A DNA stretch of 64,000 nucleotides, from contig NZ_JBFQGA010000005.1 of NCBI RefSeq assembly GCF_040932435.1, positions 310,001 through 374,000 on the forward strand, read 5' to 3'. The DNA is from Kluyvera sp040932435 (GTDB lineage Bacteria > Pseudomonadota > Gammaproteobacteria > Enterobacterales > Enterobacteriaceae). Position 1 is the first letter of the stretch, and each line of letters begins with the position of its first letter. Below, piece after piece: positions 53,400 through 62,262 of the stretch. The notes beneath the pieces were generated by a model. It searched no databases. It saw only the letters and a program-made list of their open reading frames with translations, and had not been told where the DNA came from. Made by a program: the position numbers and the translations under genes.

Positions 53400-54425
53400 T
53401 TATTCCACCGTCTGCTCGGCAAACAGCTGCACCTGAATCTCGCCTTCGTCCACCAGTTGGCGCAACGTCTGCATGATCTCTTTGCGTACCTGTTCGATAC
53501 GGCTGACCGGTAACGGTCCCAGACGTGTCGTGGTGCTTTGTAGCAACGTAACTTGGCGCTTTGGCATCACGTCGAAAATCGCCTGACGCAGCACCGGCTC
53601 GGTGCCTTTGAGCGCAATGGCCCATTCGTCAATCGGGATTTCGTCCATCAGTCGCTGCAGCGTCACCGGCGTCTGGCGGCTCAGGATAAAGAATTCGTAC
53701 ATTTCATCCTGTAGCTCATCGACCACGCTTTCATCACGTTCACGCAGTTGATCCAGCAACTCTTGCTGGTTACTCGGAATACGGTTGACGATATTAGCGG
53801 CATGCTTGATGCCCACAACTTTAGAACCGTGTTCGGAAAGCACCGCGATACCGCGATCGATCAGACGGTCCAGTTCATCAATCACATCGCGGTTGATGTC
53901 ATCCAGACGCGCTACGCGATAGATGATTTCATCCTGACGTTCACGCGGCAGCACGCTCAGCACGCTGGCGGCGATATCCGGCGGCAGGAACGCGAGGAAG
54001 ACCGCCTGTAGCTGTAAATGCTCCTGATCGATAAGCGCCGCCAGCTGCGGGGTATCTACCCACTGCAGGCGCGCCATGCGATAGCGGATCTCGTCGCCAT
54101 AAATGCCGTTAATCACGCTGCGGGCAATTTCACCGCCGAGGGCTTTTTCCAAAATGCTGCGCAAATAGGAGCGTGATGCGCCGTTGATGCCGCTCTGCTC
54201 GCTGTAGTCGGAGAAGAAGTTGTTCATCGCCTGACGCGCTTGGTTAACTTTGACGTCATGTAAACGCGCCATCGTTTCGCTCAGCAGCACCACCTCTTCA
54301 CGATTGAGCTTCTGCATCACCTGTGCGGCAGCCTGGTCACCGACGCTCAGCAGCAAAATAGCCGCCTGCTCCAGGCGACTGCGGCCCGCTGAATTATGAG
54401 TCCTGCTTGCGGTTGCTTCGGTCAT
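53400..54425 (-). CDS. fliG: Lateral motor switch protein FliG
   Basis: 341 residues. The N-terminal domain SRLEQAAILLLSVGDQAAAQ, the middle EHGSKVVGIKHAANIVNRIP and the C-terminal torque region KGTEPVLRQAIFDVMPKRQV are in the right order. It couples stator force from LafT to rotor rotation. The start overlaps fliF by 32 bases. Confidence 0.96.
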   Translation of the reverse strand: MTEATASRTHNSAGRSRLEQAAILLLSVGDQAAAQVMQKLNREEVVLLSETMARLHDVKVNQARQAMNNFFSDYSEQSGINGASRSYLRSILEKALGGEIARSVINGIYGDEIRYRMARLQWVDTPQLAALIDQEHLQLQAVFLAFLPPDIAASVLSVLPRERQDEIIYRVARLDDINRDVIDELDRLIDRGIAVLSEHGSKVVGIKHAANIVNRIPSNQQELLDQLRERDESVVDELQDEMYEFFILSRQTPVTLQRLMDEIPIDEWAIALKGTEPVLRQAIFDVMPKRQVTLLQSTTTRLGPLPVSRIEQVRKEIMQTLRQLVDEGEIQVQLFAEQTVE

Positions 54426-56094
54426 TGCTGTTAATCCATTGTTTCAGAACTTCTGCTACACGCTCGGTTTCGTTTTGGGCCAGAACCTGGAGGTACTCCA
54501 CTTTGGTTTCTAGACCCGAACTCTGCGGTGGCAGCATCTCGTCATTAGTGTTGAAGCCGATGCTCGGCAACGTGGACAGCGCTTCTTCTTTCTCGGTCGC
54601 GGCGGCGGTCAGCAGATCTTTTTCTTGCGGCTCGGCTTCATTCACCACGCGTTCACGACGGCCAAAGCGCTGTGCCAGCGGACGGACGCCAAACAGCAGC
54701 GTTAGCAAGGCCAACAGGCCAATACCGCCGTTTTGTCCCCAATATTGCATATCCGGATCTTTCCACCACTGCGGCGGCAGCACGCCATCATTCGCCGGCA
54801 CGCTAAAGGCCAGCACGTCCAGCGTGAGCGCATCGCCACGCTGCTTATCGATGCCAGCGGCGCTTTCGACCAGACGAGTAATGGAGGCCAGTTGCTCAGG
54901 AGTCATATTTGCCAGCGCTGGCGCGGTCTGGTTAAGCGCCACGGCGACGTTGAGTTTTTCCAGCTTGTAGCCCGGATGACGGATATGGCGGATGTCGCGG
55001 TCAAACGCATACTTGCGCTGCGATTGGCTGCGGCTAGTGAGCGCGCGTGGGTCGCTGGTTGCGCCGTTGGCAGCAGCATTGTCCACCGGCCCAGCGGCAG
55101 CAGGTTGGCCTGCCGCTTGCGCGGCGGCAGCCTGTGGCGCCTGATTTACCGGGCGATTGCTCAGGGAGCCTGGGATGCCAAACGCCATTTCGTTGGTGGT
55201 ATTTTCCTGGCTCAGCTGTTCATCGCTGATGCGCGGATCGTTGCCCAGGCGTTCCTGAGTCTCTTCCACGCGGCTTAAATCAACGGTCGGGGCCACGCTA
55301 ATACGATAGTTACCGGCACCCACCAAAGAGGTCAGTAGGCTGGAGATATTTTGGTTGGTATCTTCACGGATACGCTGCGTCACGTCTTCCCCCAGACGTT
55401 TACCCGCGAGAGTACCGTCTGGACCTGCCACACCATCGGACAGCAGGTTGCCCATCTGATCGACCACGCGAACGCTGCTGGCGTTCATCCCCGGTACAGA
55501 ACCAGAAACCAGTTGGATAATGGACGCGACCTGCTGCTCATCGAGCTGTTTGCCATAACGCAGTTGCAGCACTACCGAGGCGCTGCTATTAGGCTTGTTC
55601 GTTAGGACAAAAGAGCTGGCCTCGCTTAACCCCAGATGCACGCGGGCGCTTTCCACCGGATTTAACGCCATGATGCTTTTCGCCAGTTCGCCTTCTAGGC
55701 TGCGCTTGTAGCGTACGTTCTGGATGAACTGGCTACTGCCCAACATCTCTTCTTTGTCCATCAGCTCGTAGCCGTCCGGCACTGCGGCGGTAATGCCTTT
55801 CGCCGCCAGCGCCATGCGCGCCTGCGAGAGTTTGTTTTCGGTAACCAGCACCTGTCCATTGTCCGGGTTGATACGGTAAGCGATATTTTCCGCCCCCAGC
55901 ACTTCCACGACTTGGGAAACCGGAATACTTTCCTGCGCGCCGTACAGCGCGACATATCCCTGATTGCTTTTCCACAACGAGGCGACAATCGCCAACGCCA
56001 ATACCACGCCGCCGGCAATCGCCAGCAGTTTAGGGTTCATAAGGCCAGCAGGCATCGGGAGGGCGGGGAGACGATCTTTGATTTTGTTTAACAC
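54394..56094 (-). CDS. fliF: Lateral MS-ring protein FliF
   Basis: 566 residues. Two membrane helices (about 23-43 and 455-475) enclose the large periplasmic domain; NNGRVL-type AENIAYRINPDNGQVLV and PDGYELMDKEEMLGSSQFIQ are the ring-building motifs. The C-terminus KVEYLQVLAQNETERVAEVL binds FliG. It forms the inner-membrane base of the motor, and lies ten bases after fliE. Confidence 0.96.
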   Translation of the reverse strand: MLNKIKDRLPALPMPAGLMNPKLLAIAGGVVLALAIVASLWKSNQGYVALYGAQESIPVSQVVEVLGAENIAYRINPDNGQVLVTENKLSQARMALAAKGITAAVPDGYELMDKEEMLGSSQFIQNVRYKRSLEGELAKSIMALNPVESARVHLGLSEASSFVLTNKPNSSASVVLQLRYGKQLDEQQVASIIQLVSGSVPGMNASSVRVVDQMGNLLSDGVAGPDGTLAGKRLGEDVTQRIREDTNQNISSLLTSLVGAGNYRISVAPTVDLSRVEETQERLGNDPRISDEQLSQENTTNEMAFGIPGSLSNRPVNQAPQAAAAQAAGQPAAAGPVDNAAANGATSDPRALTSRSQSQRKYAFDRDIRHIRHPGYKLEKLNVAVALNQTAPALANMTPEQLASITRLVESAAGIDKQRGDALTLDVLAFSVPANDGVLPPQWWKDPDMQYWGQNGGIGLLALLTLLFGVRPLAQRFGRRERVVNEAEPQEKDLLTAAATEKEEALSTLPSIGFNTNDEMLPPQSSGLETKVEYLQVLAQNETERVAEVLKQWINSNDRSNRKQDS

Positions 56095-56104
56095 GGTACA
56101 GACC

Positions 56105-56473
56105 TTACAGCGAAATATTCATCACTTCGTCCAGCGCGCTATTGAGCTTATTGCGCACCTGCATCATGGCCGAAAAAGCCACGCTGGCTTTTTGGCTCTC
56201 AATCATCGCGCCGGCTAAATCGTCACTCTGACCCATCTCAATGGCGGTCTGTTTTGCCCCTGCGCTGCGCTGCAACGCATCAACATTGTCGATGGCGTTA
56301 TTCAACACGCGTGAGAAAGAGACCGAATCCGTCGCACTAAACGCGGAGTTCGCCGGCGCAATGGTTGGTGAAGCGTTAACCGAACCGGCAGACGCCAGCG
56401 AGGCCGTCTGTTGCATACGATTGAGCATCGCCTGTTGCGCGGTGTTGATACCTGCGGCAGCTATCTTGTCCAT
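56105..56473 (-). CDS. fliE: Lateral MS-ring/rod adaptor FliE
   Basis: 122 residues from ATG 56473, preceded by GGAAGGAAG; a longer in-frame start inside lafK is rejected. The C-terminal FliE signature reads DDLAGAMIESQKASVAFSAM then MQVRNKLNSALDEVMNISL. It links the MS ring to the rod. It lies 19 bases after lafK. Confidence 0.94.
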   Translation of the reverse strand: MDKIAAAGINTAQQAMLNRMQQTASLASAGSVNASPTIAPANSAFSATDSVSFSRVLNNAIDNVDALQRSAGAKQTAIEMGQSDDLAGAMIESQKASVAFSAMMQVRNKLNSALDEVMNISL

Positions 56474-56492
56474 AAATTCTTCCTTCCTGGCC

Positions 56493-57524
56493 TCAGGAAT
56501 AACATTCGATATCAATGCCTTCATCACGCATTGATGCAAGGCGGTAACGCAGTGCGCGCGGCGTAATCCCTAAAAATTCTGCGGTCCTAGATTTGTTGCC
56601 CTTGTGGCGTTTTAACAGGTCGATGATGTACTGGTATTCCGCCAAGCGACCGTGCAATTTCACATCGCGAATGGCTGAGCTGCCGCTATCTTGTTCACGG
56701 TAGGCCGGCATCATGCCGACTTCTGGGGTTTCCGGCAGCGGCACGCGCGCCACCAGGCCAAAATCGGCGGCTTTAATTTCGTCGCCATTTTTGAGGATCA
56801 TGCCTCGCTGGATGACGTTCTCCAGTTCACGTACGTTGCCCGGCCAGTCGTAGCCCAGCAGCGCATGGCGTGCATCGTCGCTTAGGCGAACATCACCCTT
56901 GTGGAATGCGCGGTATTTGGCGATGAAACGCTGCACCAGCGGCAAAATATCCTGCTTGCGCTCGCGCAGCGGCGTGATATGAATCGGCACTACCGAAATG
57001 CGGTAGAACAGATCCTGACGGAAACGTCCTTCGGCAATTTCTTGCTGCAGGTCTTTATTGGTCGAGGCGATCAGCCGAATATCCAGCGGAATGCGTTTAT
57101 GACTTCCCAGACGTTCAACTTCCTGTTCCTGCAATACACGCAATAATTTCGCCTGTAATGCCAAAGGCATATCACCAATTTCATCTAATAACAGCGTCCC
57201 GCCGTTTGCCTGCTCAAATTTACCGGCCACGCTAGCGACCGCTCCGGTAAATGCGCCTTTTTCATAACCAAATAAAATCGCTTCCAGCATACTCTCTGGA
57301 ATAGCCGCACAGTTCACTCCAACATACGGAGCGTCGCTGCCACAGGCATGCTCATGAATATATTTGGCAACGCATTCCTTTCCGGTTCCCGTTTCACCTG
57401 TGACCAAAACTGAAACATTATATTTAGCAACGCGGCGGGCTAATGAAATGACGCCCATGCTGGCAGGGGAGACGGCAACAAAGCCATCACCATTACGGTC
57501 TTCACGTTCAATGATAATGTTCAT
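56493..57524 (-). CDS. lafK: Sigma-54-dependent activator LafK
   Basis: 343 residues. The AAA+ domain starts almost at the N-terminus: Walker A GETGTGKE (43-50), the sigma-54 contact loop GAFTGA (90-95), and Walker B LLLDEIGDM (111-119). The Fis-type helix-turn-helix lies at the end (KSRTAEFLGITPRALRYRLA). There is no receiver or other input domain, only about 20 residues before the AAA+ core. LafK is the master activator of lateral flagella; the two sigma-54 promoters at flgB and lafB are the likely targets. It leads the lafK-fliEFGHIJ operon. Confidence 0.95.
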   Translation of the reverse strand: MNIIIEREDRNGDGFVAVSPASMGVISLARRVAKYNVSVLVTGETGTGKECVAKYIHEHACGSDAPYVGVNCAAIPESMLEAILFGYEKGAFTGAVASVAGKFEQANGGTLLLDEIGDMPLALQAKLLRVLQEQEVERLGSHKRIPLDIRLIASTNKDLQQEIAEGRFRQDLFYRISVVPIHITPLRERKQDILPLVQRFIAKYRAFHKGDVRLSDDARHALLGYDWPGNVRELENVIQRGMILKNGDEIKAADFGLVARVPLPETPEVGMMPAYREQDSGSSAIRDVKLHGRLAEYQYIIDLLKRHKGNKSRTAEFLGITPRALRYRLASMRDEGIDIECYS

Positions 57525-58041
57525 TTTGCGGTACCAGTAAAATATGACGAAAAGAAGAATGCGCTAATCTTTATTAAAGACGCGTTCAAACCACATTGCT
57601 ACATGAAGGATTAAAGGCACTTATATAACGTTAATAAAAATTAAAGACAGCAGTATTATCACGAGGAAAAAAACCTTCCGTGAAAATATGCCGCCTAGTA
57701 TACGCACAGACTAGGAATTGTCTCATTTTTAATGGATATTAAAATATTAACCATTATAAAACAATAAGTTACTGAAGTTCTTAATCGTGATGGACGCGGA
57801 AAAATAATGGATTAATAACCGTTTCCCTCTTGCAATAAAAGAGGCACAAAGGTTTAATCCACATCCTAAATAAAAAGGTATTCGAGTTTTCATTCGCTGA
57901 AGAATCTTCGCTGTTGATGTAAAGCGTCACAACGTTTTCAAAACTCAAATGCTTCTTGGAAAAAATTATCGTGAACGTTCTCGATTAACGAAACGCGCAC
58001 GCTGTGGTCTTATCAGGCATTTATAGCAAACCGGAATAATC
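57525..58041. promoter_or_regulatory. AT-rich divergent control region between lafK and fliM
   Basis: 517 bases without a gene. It must hold the lafK promoter (minus) and the fliM promoter (plus). An inverted repeat TAATGG...CCATTA (57730-57756) with AT-rich centre and a hairpin CCTCTT/AAGAGG (57828-57853) are seen. I found no sigma-54 -24/-12 pair in either direction, which fits lafK being at the top of the cascade. High AT content suggests H-NS-type silencing, by inference. Confidence 0.5.
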
Positions 58042-58926
58042 ATGTACCCTGCTTCACAGCGAATCAGAATCCATCAGCAGGATAATCTTCCTGAACTGGT
58101 AAAACTTGATGTCAGCAAACTCGGTCGCCCGTGGCACAAACTGCCTAAGCTAATGAATGACAGCTTTGACATTCTTGATGCGCGCTTGGGTATTTACTTT
58201 CTAAAAAAGCTGCGCGTTAACGCCGCGTTAGAATCGATGACCTTTGCTATTGACCAGCATTATAAAAATGCCCAAATATTCTCAACGCCTTACGGGAATA
58301 TCGCATTTGTCATCGACAGAATATTATTGCTCAATATTCTTCATGATTATTATGGTCTCAGCAAAGACAGTAATCATATTGAACCCGATGACTCTTTACC
58401 GGTCACCAAAACGGAAGAACGGCTGAAAAGTAAATTAGGCCAGGAACTGACTTCACTGGTGATTTGCAAGGAAACGTTTGGTGAAGACCTAGACATTAAA
58501 GTGGATCACTCCACGGTGATTAACCAGTGGTCGTGGTGTATCACCTTCACGCTCGAAGGATATAGCCACGGCAGCTTTACCATCCTGCTCGATAACCACC
58601 ATGTCGACCAGATGCTGGCTGCGCTGCGGACGCCGGATGCCAACGATCGCGCGATTGAGAAAGGCACCACCTTAAGCCCGGGACAAATAGAGCGCCTGTT
58701 CGACAGCCTGCCGCTGAAGCTCAATGGCCGCCTCGCCAGCCTCAATTTAACCGTCGCACAGGTCGCCGATATCAAACCTGGGGACATCATCCCTATCGCG
58801 ATTAACGAGCCTTTACCGGTATTTATCGGCAAAGAACAGATTTTTGAAGCGGCTATTGCCGAAGATCGCAGCAAGCTTTTCTTGTGCGATATCCATGACA
58901 AGACAACCGAGAAGCAATATGAGTGA
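58042..58926 (+). CDS. fliM: Lateral motor switch protein FliM
   Basis: 294 residues, slightly shorter than polar FliM (about 330). The N-terminal CheY-binding motif of chemotactic FliM (LSQxEIDALL) is absent; the protein starts with MYPASQRIRIHQQDNLPELV. The middle domain and the C-terminal SpoA-like domain (SLPLKLNGRLASLNLTVAQV) are present. It builds the C ring. Lack of the CheY site suggests rotation not controlled by that contact. It overlaps fliN by eight bases. Confidence 0.9.
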   Translation: MYPASQRIRIHQQDNLPELVKLDVSKLGRPWHKLPKLMNDSFDILDARLGIYFLKKLRVNAALESMTFAIDQHYKNAQIFSTPYGNIAFVIDRILLLNILHDYYGLSKDSNHIEPDDSLPVTKTEERLKSKLGQELTSLVICKETFGEDLDIKVDHSTVINQWSWCITFTLEGYSHGSFTILLDNHHVDQMLAALRTPDANDRAIEKGTTLSPGQIERLFDSLPLKLNGRLASLNLTVAQVADIKPGDIIPIAINEPLPVFIGKEQIFEAAIAEDRSKLFLCDIHDKTTEKQYE

Positions 58927-59317
58927 TTTACAACATGAGCTGAACCAGACCCTGGATCTGGACGACCTGAATCTCAGCGATTTGACGCATGATGAAGCCG
59001 TTGAAGGCAATATTCGCCTCGATTTACAGCCGGAAACGCGCAATGCACCGCTGACCGACGTCCGCCGCATGGCGCTGTTTAGCCGTATTCCGGTAACGCT
59101 GACGCTGGAAGTCTCCTCGGTGAATATCTCCCTAGCCGAGCTGATGGCGGTGAACAGTGATTCTGTTATCGAGCTGGATAAGATGGCGGGCGAGCCGCTG
59201 GACATCAAGGTCAACGGCATTGCATTCGGTAAAGCCGAAGTCGTGGTTCTGAACGACAAATACGGTCTGCGTATTATTGAGTTCAATGCAAAAGAGCTGG
59301 GTGAGCTAACCCGATGA
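58919..59317 (+). CDS. fliN: Lateral motor switch protein FliN
   Basis: 132 residues from ATG 58919, overlapping fliM. The SpoA domain reads FSRIPVTLTLEVSSVNISLA then DKMAGEPLDIKVNGIAFGKA and VVVLNDKYGLRIIEF. It completes the C ring and docks FliH. It overlaps fliP by four bases. Confidence 0.94.
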   Translation: MSDLQHELNQTLDLDDLNLSDLTHDEAVEGNIRLDLQPETRNAPLTDVRRMALFSRIPVTLTLEVSSVNISLAELMAVNSDSVIELDKMAGEPLDIKVNGIAFGKAEVVVLNDKYGLRIIEFNAKELGELTR

Positions 59318-60069
59318 ACCGCGCGTTTTATCGCAGCGGTATCACGCTGCTGCTGTTGATTGGCCTGCTGTTCGCCCAGCCTGTTCTGGCGGCGAACGGC
59401 GACATCACGCTGTTTAGCACCACCGCCCACGGTGCGGGCCAGGATTACAACGTCAAAATTGAAATCCTCATCTTGATGACCCTGCTCGGCCTGCTGCCGA
59501 TCATGGTGCTGATGATGACCTGCTTCACCCGTTTTATCATCGTCTTGGCCATTTTGCGCCAGGCGCTTGGGCTGCAGCAAAGTCCGCCAAACAAAATCCT
59601 CACCGGCATTGCGCTAGCGCTAACTCTGCTGGTGATGCGCCCCGTTTGGATGACGGTGTATAGCGATGCCGTAGAACCTTTCCAGAACGACCAGATTACG
59701 TTGAAACAGGCGCTGGTTAACGCCGAAGCGCCGCTGAAGAAGTACATGCTGGCGCAGACCAATAATAAAGCAATGGCGCAAATCATGACCATTGCGGGGG
59801 TCGAAGGCGACGCGCGTGAGCAGGATTTAACGATTGTCACCCCGGCCTATCTACTGAGTGAACTGAAAACCGCCTTCCAGATAGGCTTTATGATTTACAT
59901 CCCGTTCTTGGTTATCGACCTGATTGTCGCCAGTATTCTGATGGCAATGGGGATGATGATGCTGTCACCGTTAATTGTCTCGCTGCCGTTTAAGCTGATG
60001 CTGTTCGTGCTTTGCGATGGTTGGACGCTGATTGTCGGTACGCTCACCTCCAGCGTGCAAGGATTGTAG
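59314..60069 (+). CDS. fliP: Lateral export gate protein FliP
   Basis: 251 residues with a cleavable signal (cleavage after VLA-A near residue 26) and four membrane helices. MTCFTRFIIVLAILRQALGL then QQSPPNKILTGIALALTLLV is the FliP/SctR signature, and PFLVIDLIVASILMAMGMMM the second. It forms the core of the export gate. fliO is not present between fliN and fliP. Confidence 0.96.
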   Translation: MNRAFYRSGITLLLLIGLLFAQPVLAANGDITLFSTTAHGAGQDYNVKIEILILMTLLGLLPIMVLMMTCFTRFIIVLAILRQALGLQQSPPNKILTGIALALTLLVMRPVWMTVYSDAVEPFQNDQITLKQALVNAEAPLKKYMLAQTNNKAMAQIMTIAGVEGDAREQDLTIVTPAYLLSELKTAFQIGFMIYIPFLVIDLIVASILMAMGMMMLSPLIVSLPFKLMLFVLCDGWTLIVGTLTSSVQGL

Positions 60070-60071
60070 CG

Positions 60072-60344
60072 ATGATGAATATGGACACCGCCGGCGACAT
60101 CATGGCATCAGGCATTCATCTGGTGCTGCTGATTTCCGCTGTCGCGATTATTCCCAGTCTGCTGGTTGGCCTGTGCGTGAGTATCTTCCAGGCCACCACC
60201 CAGATTAACGAACAGACCCTGAGCTTCCTTCCGCGTTTGGTGGTGACACTTGGGGTGCTGATCTTTGCCGGGAAGTGGATGCTGACACAGCTGGTCGACT
60301 TTACGGTGCAGATTTTCCATCAGGCGGCGGCGCTGGTCGGTTAA
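60072..60344 (+). CDS. fliQ: Lateral export gate protein FliQ
   Basis: 90 residues from ATG 60072, two bases after fliP. Two membrane helices with the FliQ motif PSLLVGLCVSIFQATTQINE and QTLSFLPRLVVT. It is part of the FliPQR gate. Confidence 0.95.
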   Translation: MMNMDTAGDIMASGIHLVLLISAVAIIPSLLVGLCVSIFQATTQINEQTLSFLPRLVVTLGVLIFAGKWMLTQLVDFTVQIFHQAAALVG

Positions 60345-60349
60345 GCCAT

Positions 60350-61123
60350 ATGGGAATCGATATTCAGACGTTGTGGACGCCGCTTTTGGCGCTGGTGCTG
60401 CCATTCTTCCGCATCCTCGCCTTTTTACAGTTCGTTCCGGTGCTCGATAACCGCGTCTTTTCACGACGTATTAAAGTCGGCACCGCCATCGCGCTGGCCC
60501 TCGTTATCACCCCGATGCTGCCGAACAACGTGGTGCTCAATGAGCTTCTCTCGATGCGCTCCATTTTGCTGATTGGCGAACAAATCCTGTGGGGCTTTCT
60601 CTTCGCCACCGCGCTGCAGCTGGTGTTTATCGCGCTGCAAACGGCGGGGAATATTCTGTCGATGAATATGGGGCTAGGGATGGCGATGATGAACGATCCG
60701 GTCAACGGCAGCTCGACCACGGTCATTTCACAAATAATCTATGTCTTCTGCGCGCTGCTGTTTTTCATCATGGACGGGCATCTACTGCTGGTGACCATTC
60801 TGTTTAAGGGCTTCAGCTACTGGCCCATCGGCCAGGCCATTAACCAGCCGACATTGATGCTGGTCGCGCAGGGTTTGGGCTGGATTATGTCTGCCGCCAC
60901 GTTGATTGCACTGCCGACCACCTTCGTCATGCTGATAGTACAAGGCGGCTTCGGCCTGCTTAACCGCGTATCGCCAACGCTAAACCTGTTTTCACTGGGC
61001 TTTCCTATCAGCATGCTGTTTGGCCTGCTGTGTATTTCGATGCTGGTCACCAACATTCCTGACCACTACATCCATCTAACCAACGAAATTCTGGCGAAAC
61101 TCGACGCCATTAGGGTGCAGTAA
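60350..61123 (+). CDS. fliR: Lateral export gate protein FliR
   Basis: 257 residues from ATG 60350, five bases after fliQ; a longer in-frame start inside fliQ is rejected. It has six hydrophobic segments, the FliR-type FVPVLDNRVFSRRIKVGTAI, and NLFSLGFPISMLFGLLCISM near the end. It completes the export gate. Its stop overlaps the flhB start by one base. Confidence 0.94.
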   Translation: MGIDIQTLWTPLLALVLPFFRILAFLQFVPVLDNRVFSRRIKVGTAIALALVITPMLPNNVVLNELLSMRSILLIGEQILWGFLFATALQLVFIALQTAGNILSMNMGLGMAMMNDPVNGSSTTVISQIIYVFCALLFFIMDGHLLLVTILFKGFSYWPIGQAINQPTLMLVAQGLGWIMSAATLIALPTTFVMLIVQGGFGLLNRVSPTLNLFSLGFPISMLFGLLCISMLVTNIPDHYIHLTNEILAKLDAIRVQ

Positions 61124-62262
61124 TGTCGTCCTCTTCAAGCGGTGATAAAAGCGAAAAACCCACCCCCGGAAAACTGCGCAAAGCGCGGGAAAAGGGGGAT
61201 ATTCCCCGTTCAAAAGATTTAACCATGGCGGTAGGTCTGGTGGCCTCGTTCTTTACGATGGCGACTTTTTTGCCCTACTACCGCCAGCTTATTGGCGAGT
61301 CATTTGCGGCGGTTGGCGAGATGGCGAAGGATTTGGATAACCCGAATATCCTTAATCAGTTTTTGATGCAAAACCTATGGGTGCTGCTGCGCTTTATTGC
61401 CACGTTAACGCCGATTCCCGTGGCCTGCATTATTGCAAGCCTGGTGCCGGGAGGCTGGATTTTCACGCCCAACAAGCTTAAGCCTGATTTTAAAAAGCTC
61501 AGCCCTATCAGCGGCGTAAAGCGCATGTTCTCCGCCAGCCACTACACCGAAGTCGGCAAGATGATGCTGAAATGCGCCACCATCCTCGCCGTTATCTACA
61601 CCATGGTGCACGGCGAGATGGACAACCTGTTGCACCTACAACGGCTGTATTTGAATCAGGCCATCAATCACGGCTTTGCCATTTTCAAGCACGTTATTAG
61701 CTATTTCGTTGCCGTTATCGTCATTTTTGCTCTTTTGGATGTACCGCTGAGCAAATTTATGTTCACCAAAAAAATGCGCATGACCAAACAAGAGGTGAAG
61801 GAAGAGCATAAAAACAACGACGGTAACCCGCAGATTAAAGGACGCATTCGCCAACTCCAGCGCCAGATGGCGATGGGGCAGATCTCGCGTACCGTCCCGG
61901 AAGCAGACGTCATTATTACCAACCCGACCCACTACGCCGTGGCCCTGAAATATGACCCGCTAAAGGCAGAAGCACCCTATATCGTCGCCAAAGGTATTGA
62001 CGACGTGGCGCTGTGGATCCGTGAAGTCGGTGCCAGCCATCATGTTGAAATCGTAGAGTTTCCGCCGCTGGCGCGCGCCGTTTACTACACCACTCGCGTC
62101 AACCAACAAATTCCGGCGCAGCTGTTCCGCGCCATTGCCCACGTGCTGACCTACGTGATGCAGCTGAAATCTTGGCGTAAAGGCCAAGCTGAGAAAAAAC
62201 CAAGCCTGAACAGGCATATAGACATTCCTCAAGAGGTATTAAAAGCCAATGGCGAACAGTAA
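61123..62262 (+). CDS. flhB: Lateral export switch protein FlhB
   Basis: 379 residues. The N-terminus SGDKSEKPTPGKLRKAREKG, four membrane helices and the self-cleaving NPTH motif (Asn267-His270 in VIITNPTHYAVAL) are intact. It switches export from hook to filament on a signal from LafE. It overlaps flhA by 14 bases. Confidence 0.96.
   Translation: MSSSSSGDKSEKPTPGKLRKAREKGDIPRSKDLTMAVGLVASFFTMATFLPYYRQLIGESFAAVGEMAKDLDNPNILNQFLMQNLWVLLRFIATLTPIPVACIIASLVPGGWIFTPNKLKPDFKKLSPISGVKRMFSASHYTEVGKMMLKCATILAVIYTMVHGEMDNLLHLQRLYLNQAINHGFAIFKHVISYFVAVIVIFALLDVPLSKFMFTKKMRMTKQEVKEEHKNNDGNPQIKGRIRQLQRQMAMGQISRTVPEADVIITNPTHYAVALKYDPLKAEAPYIVAKGIDDVALWIREVGASHHVEIVEFPPLARAVYYTTRVNQQIPAQLFRAIAHVLTYVMQLKSWRKGQAEKKPSLNRHIDIPQEVLKANGEQ

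Noticed and set aside
57525..58041. Sigma-54 promoter before fliM (GG at 58004 with GC at 58015)
   Set aside because: Spacing between GG and GC is nine, not ten, and the -24 and -12 flanks do not fit the consensus.
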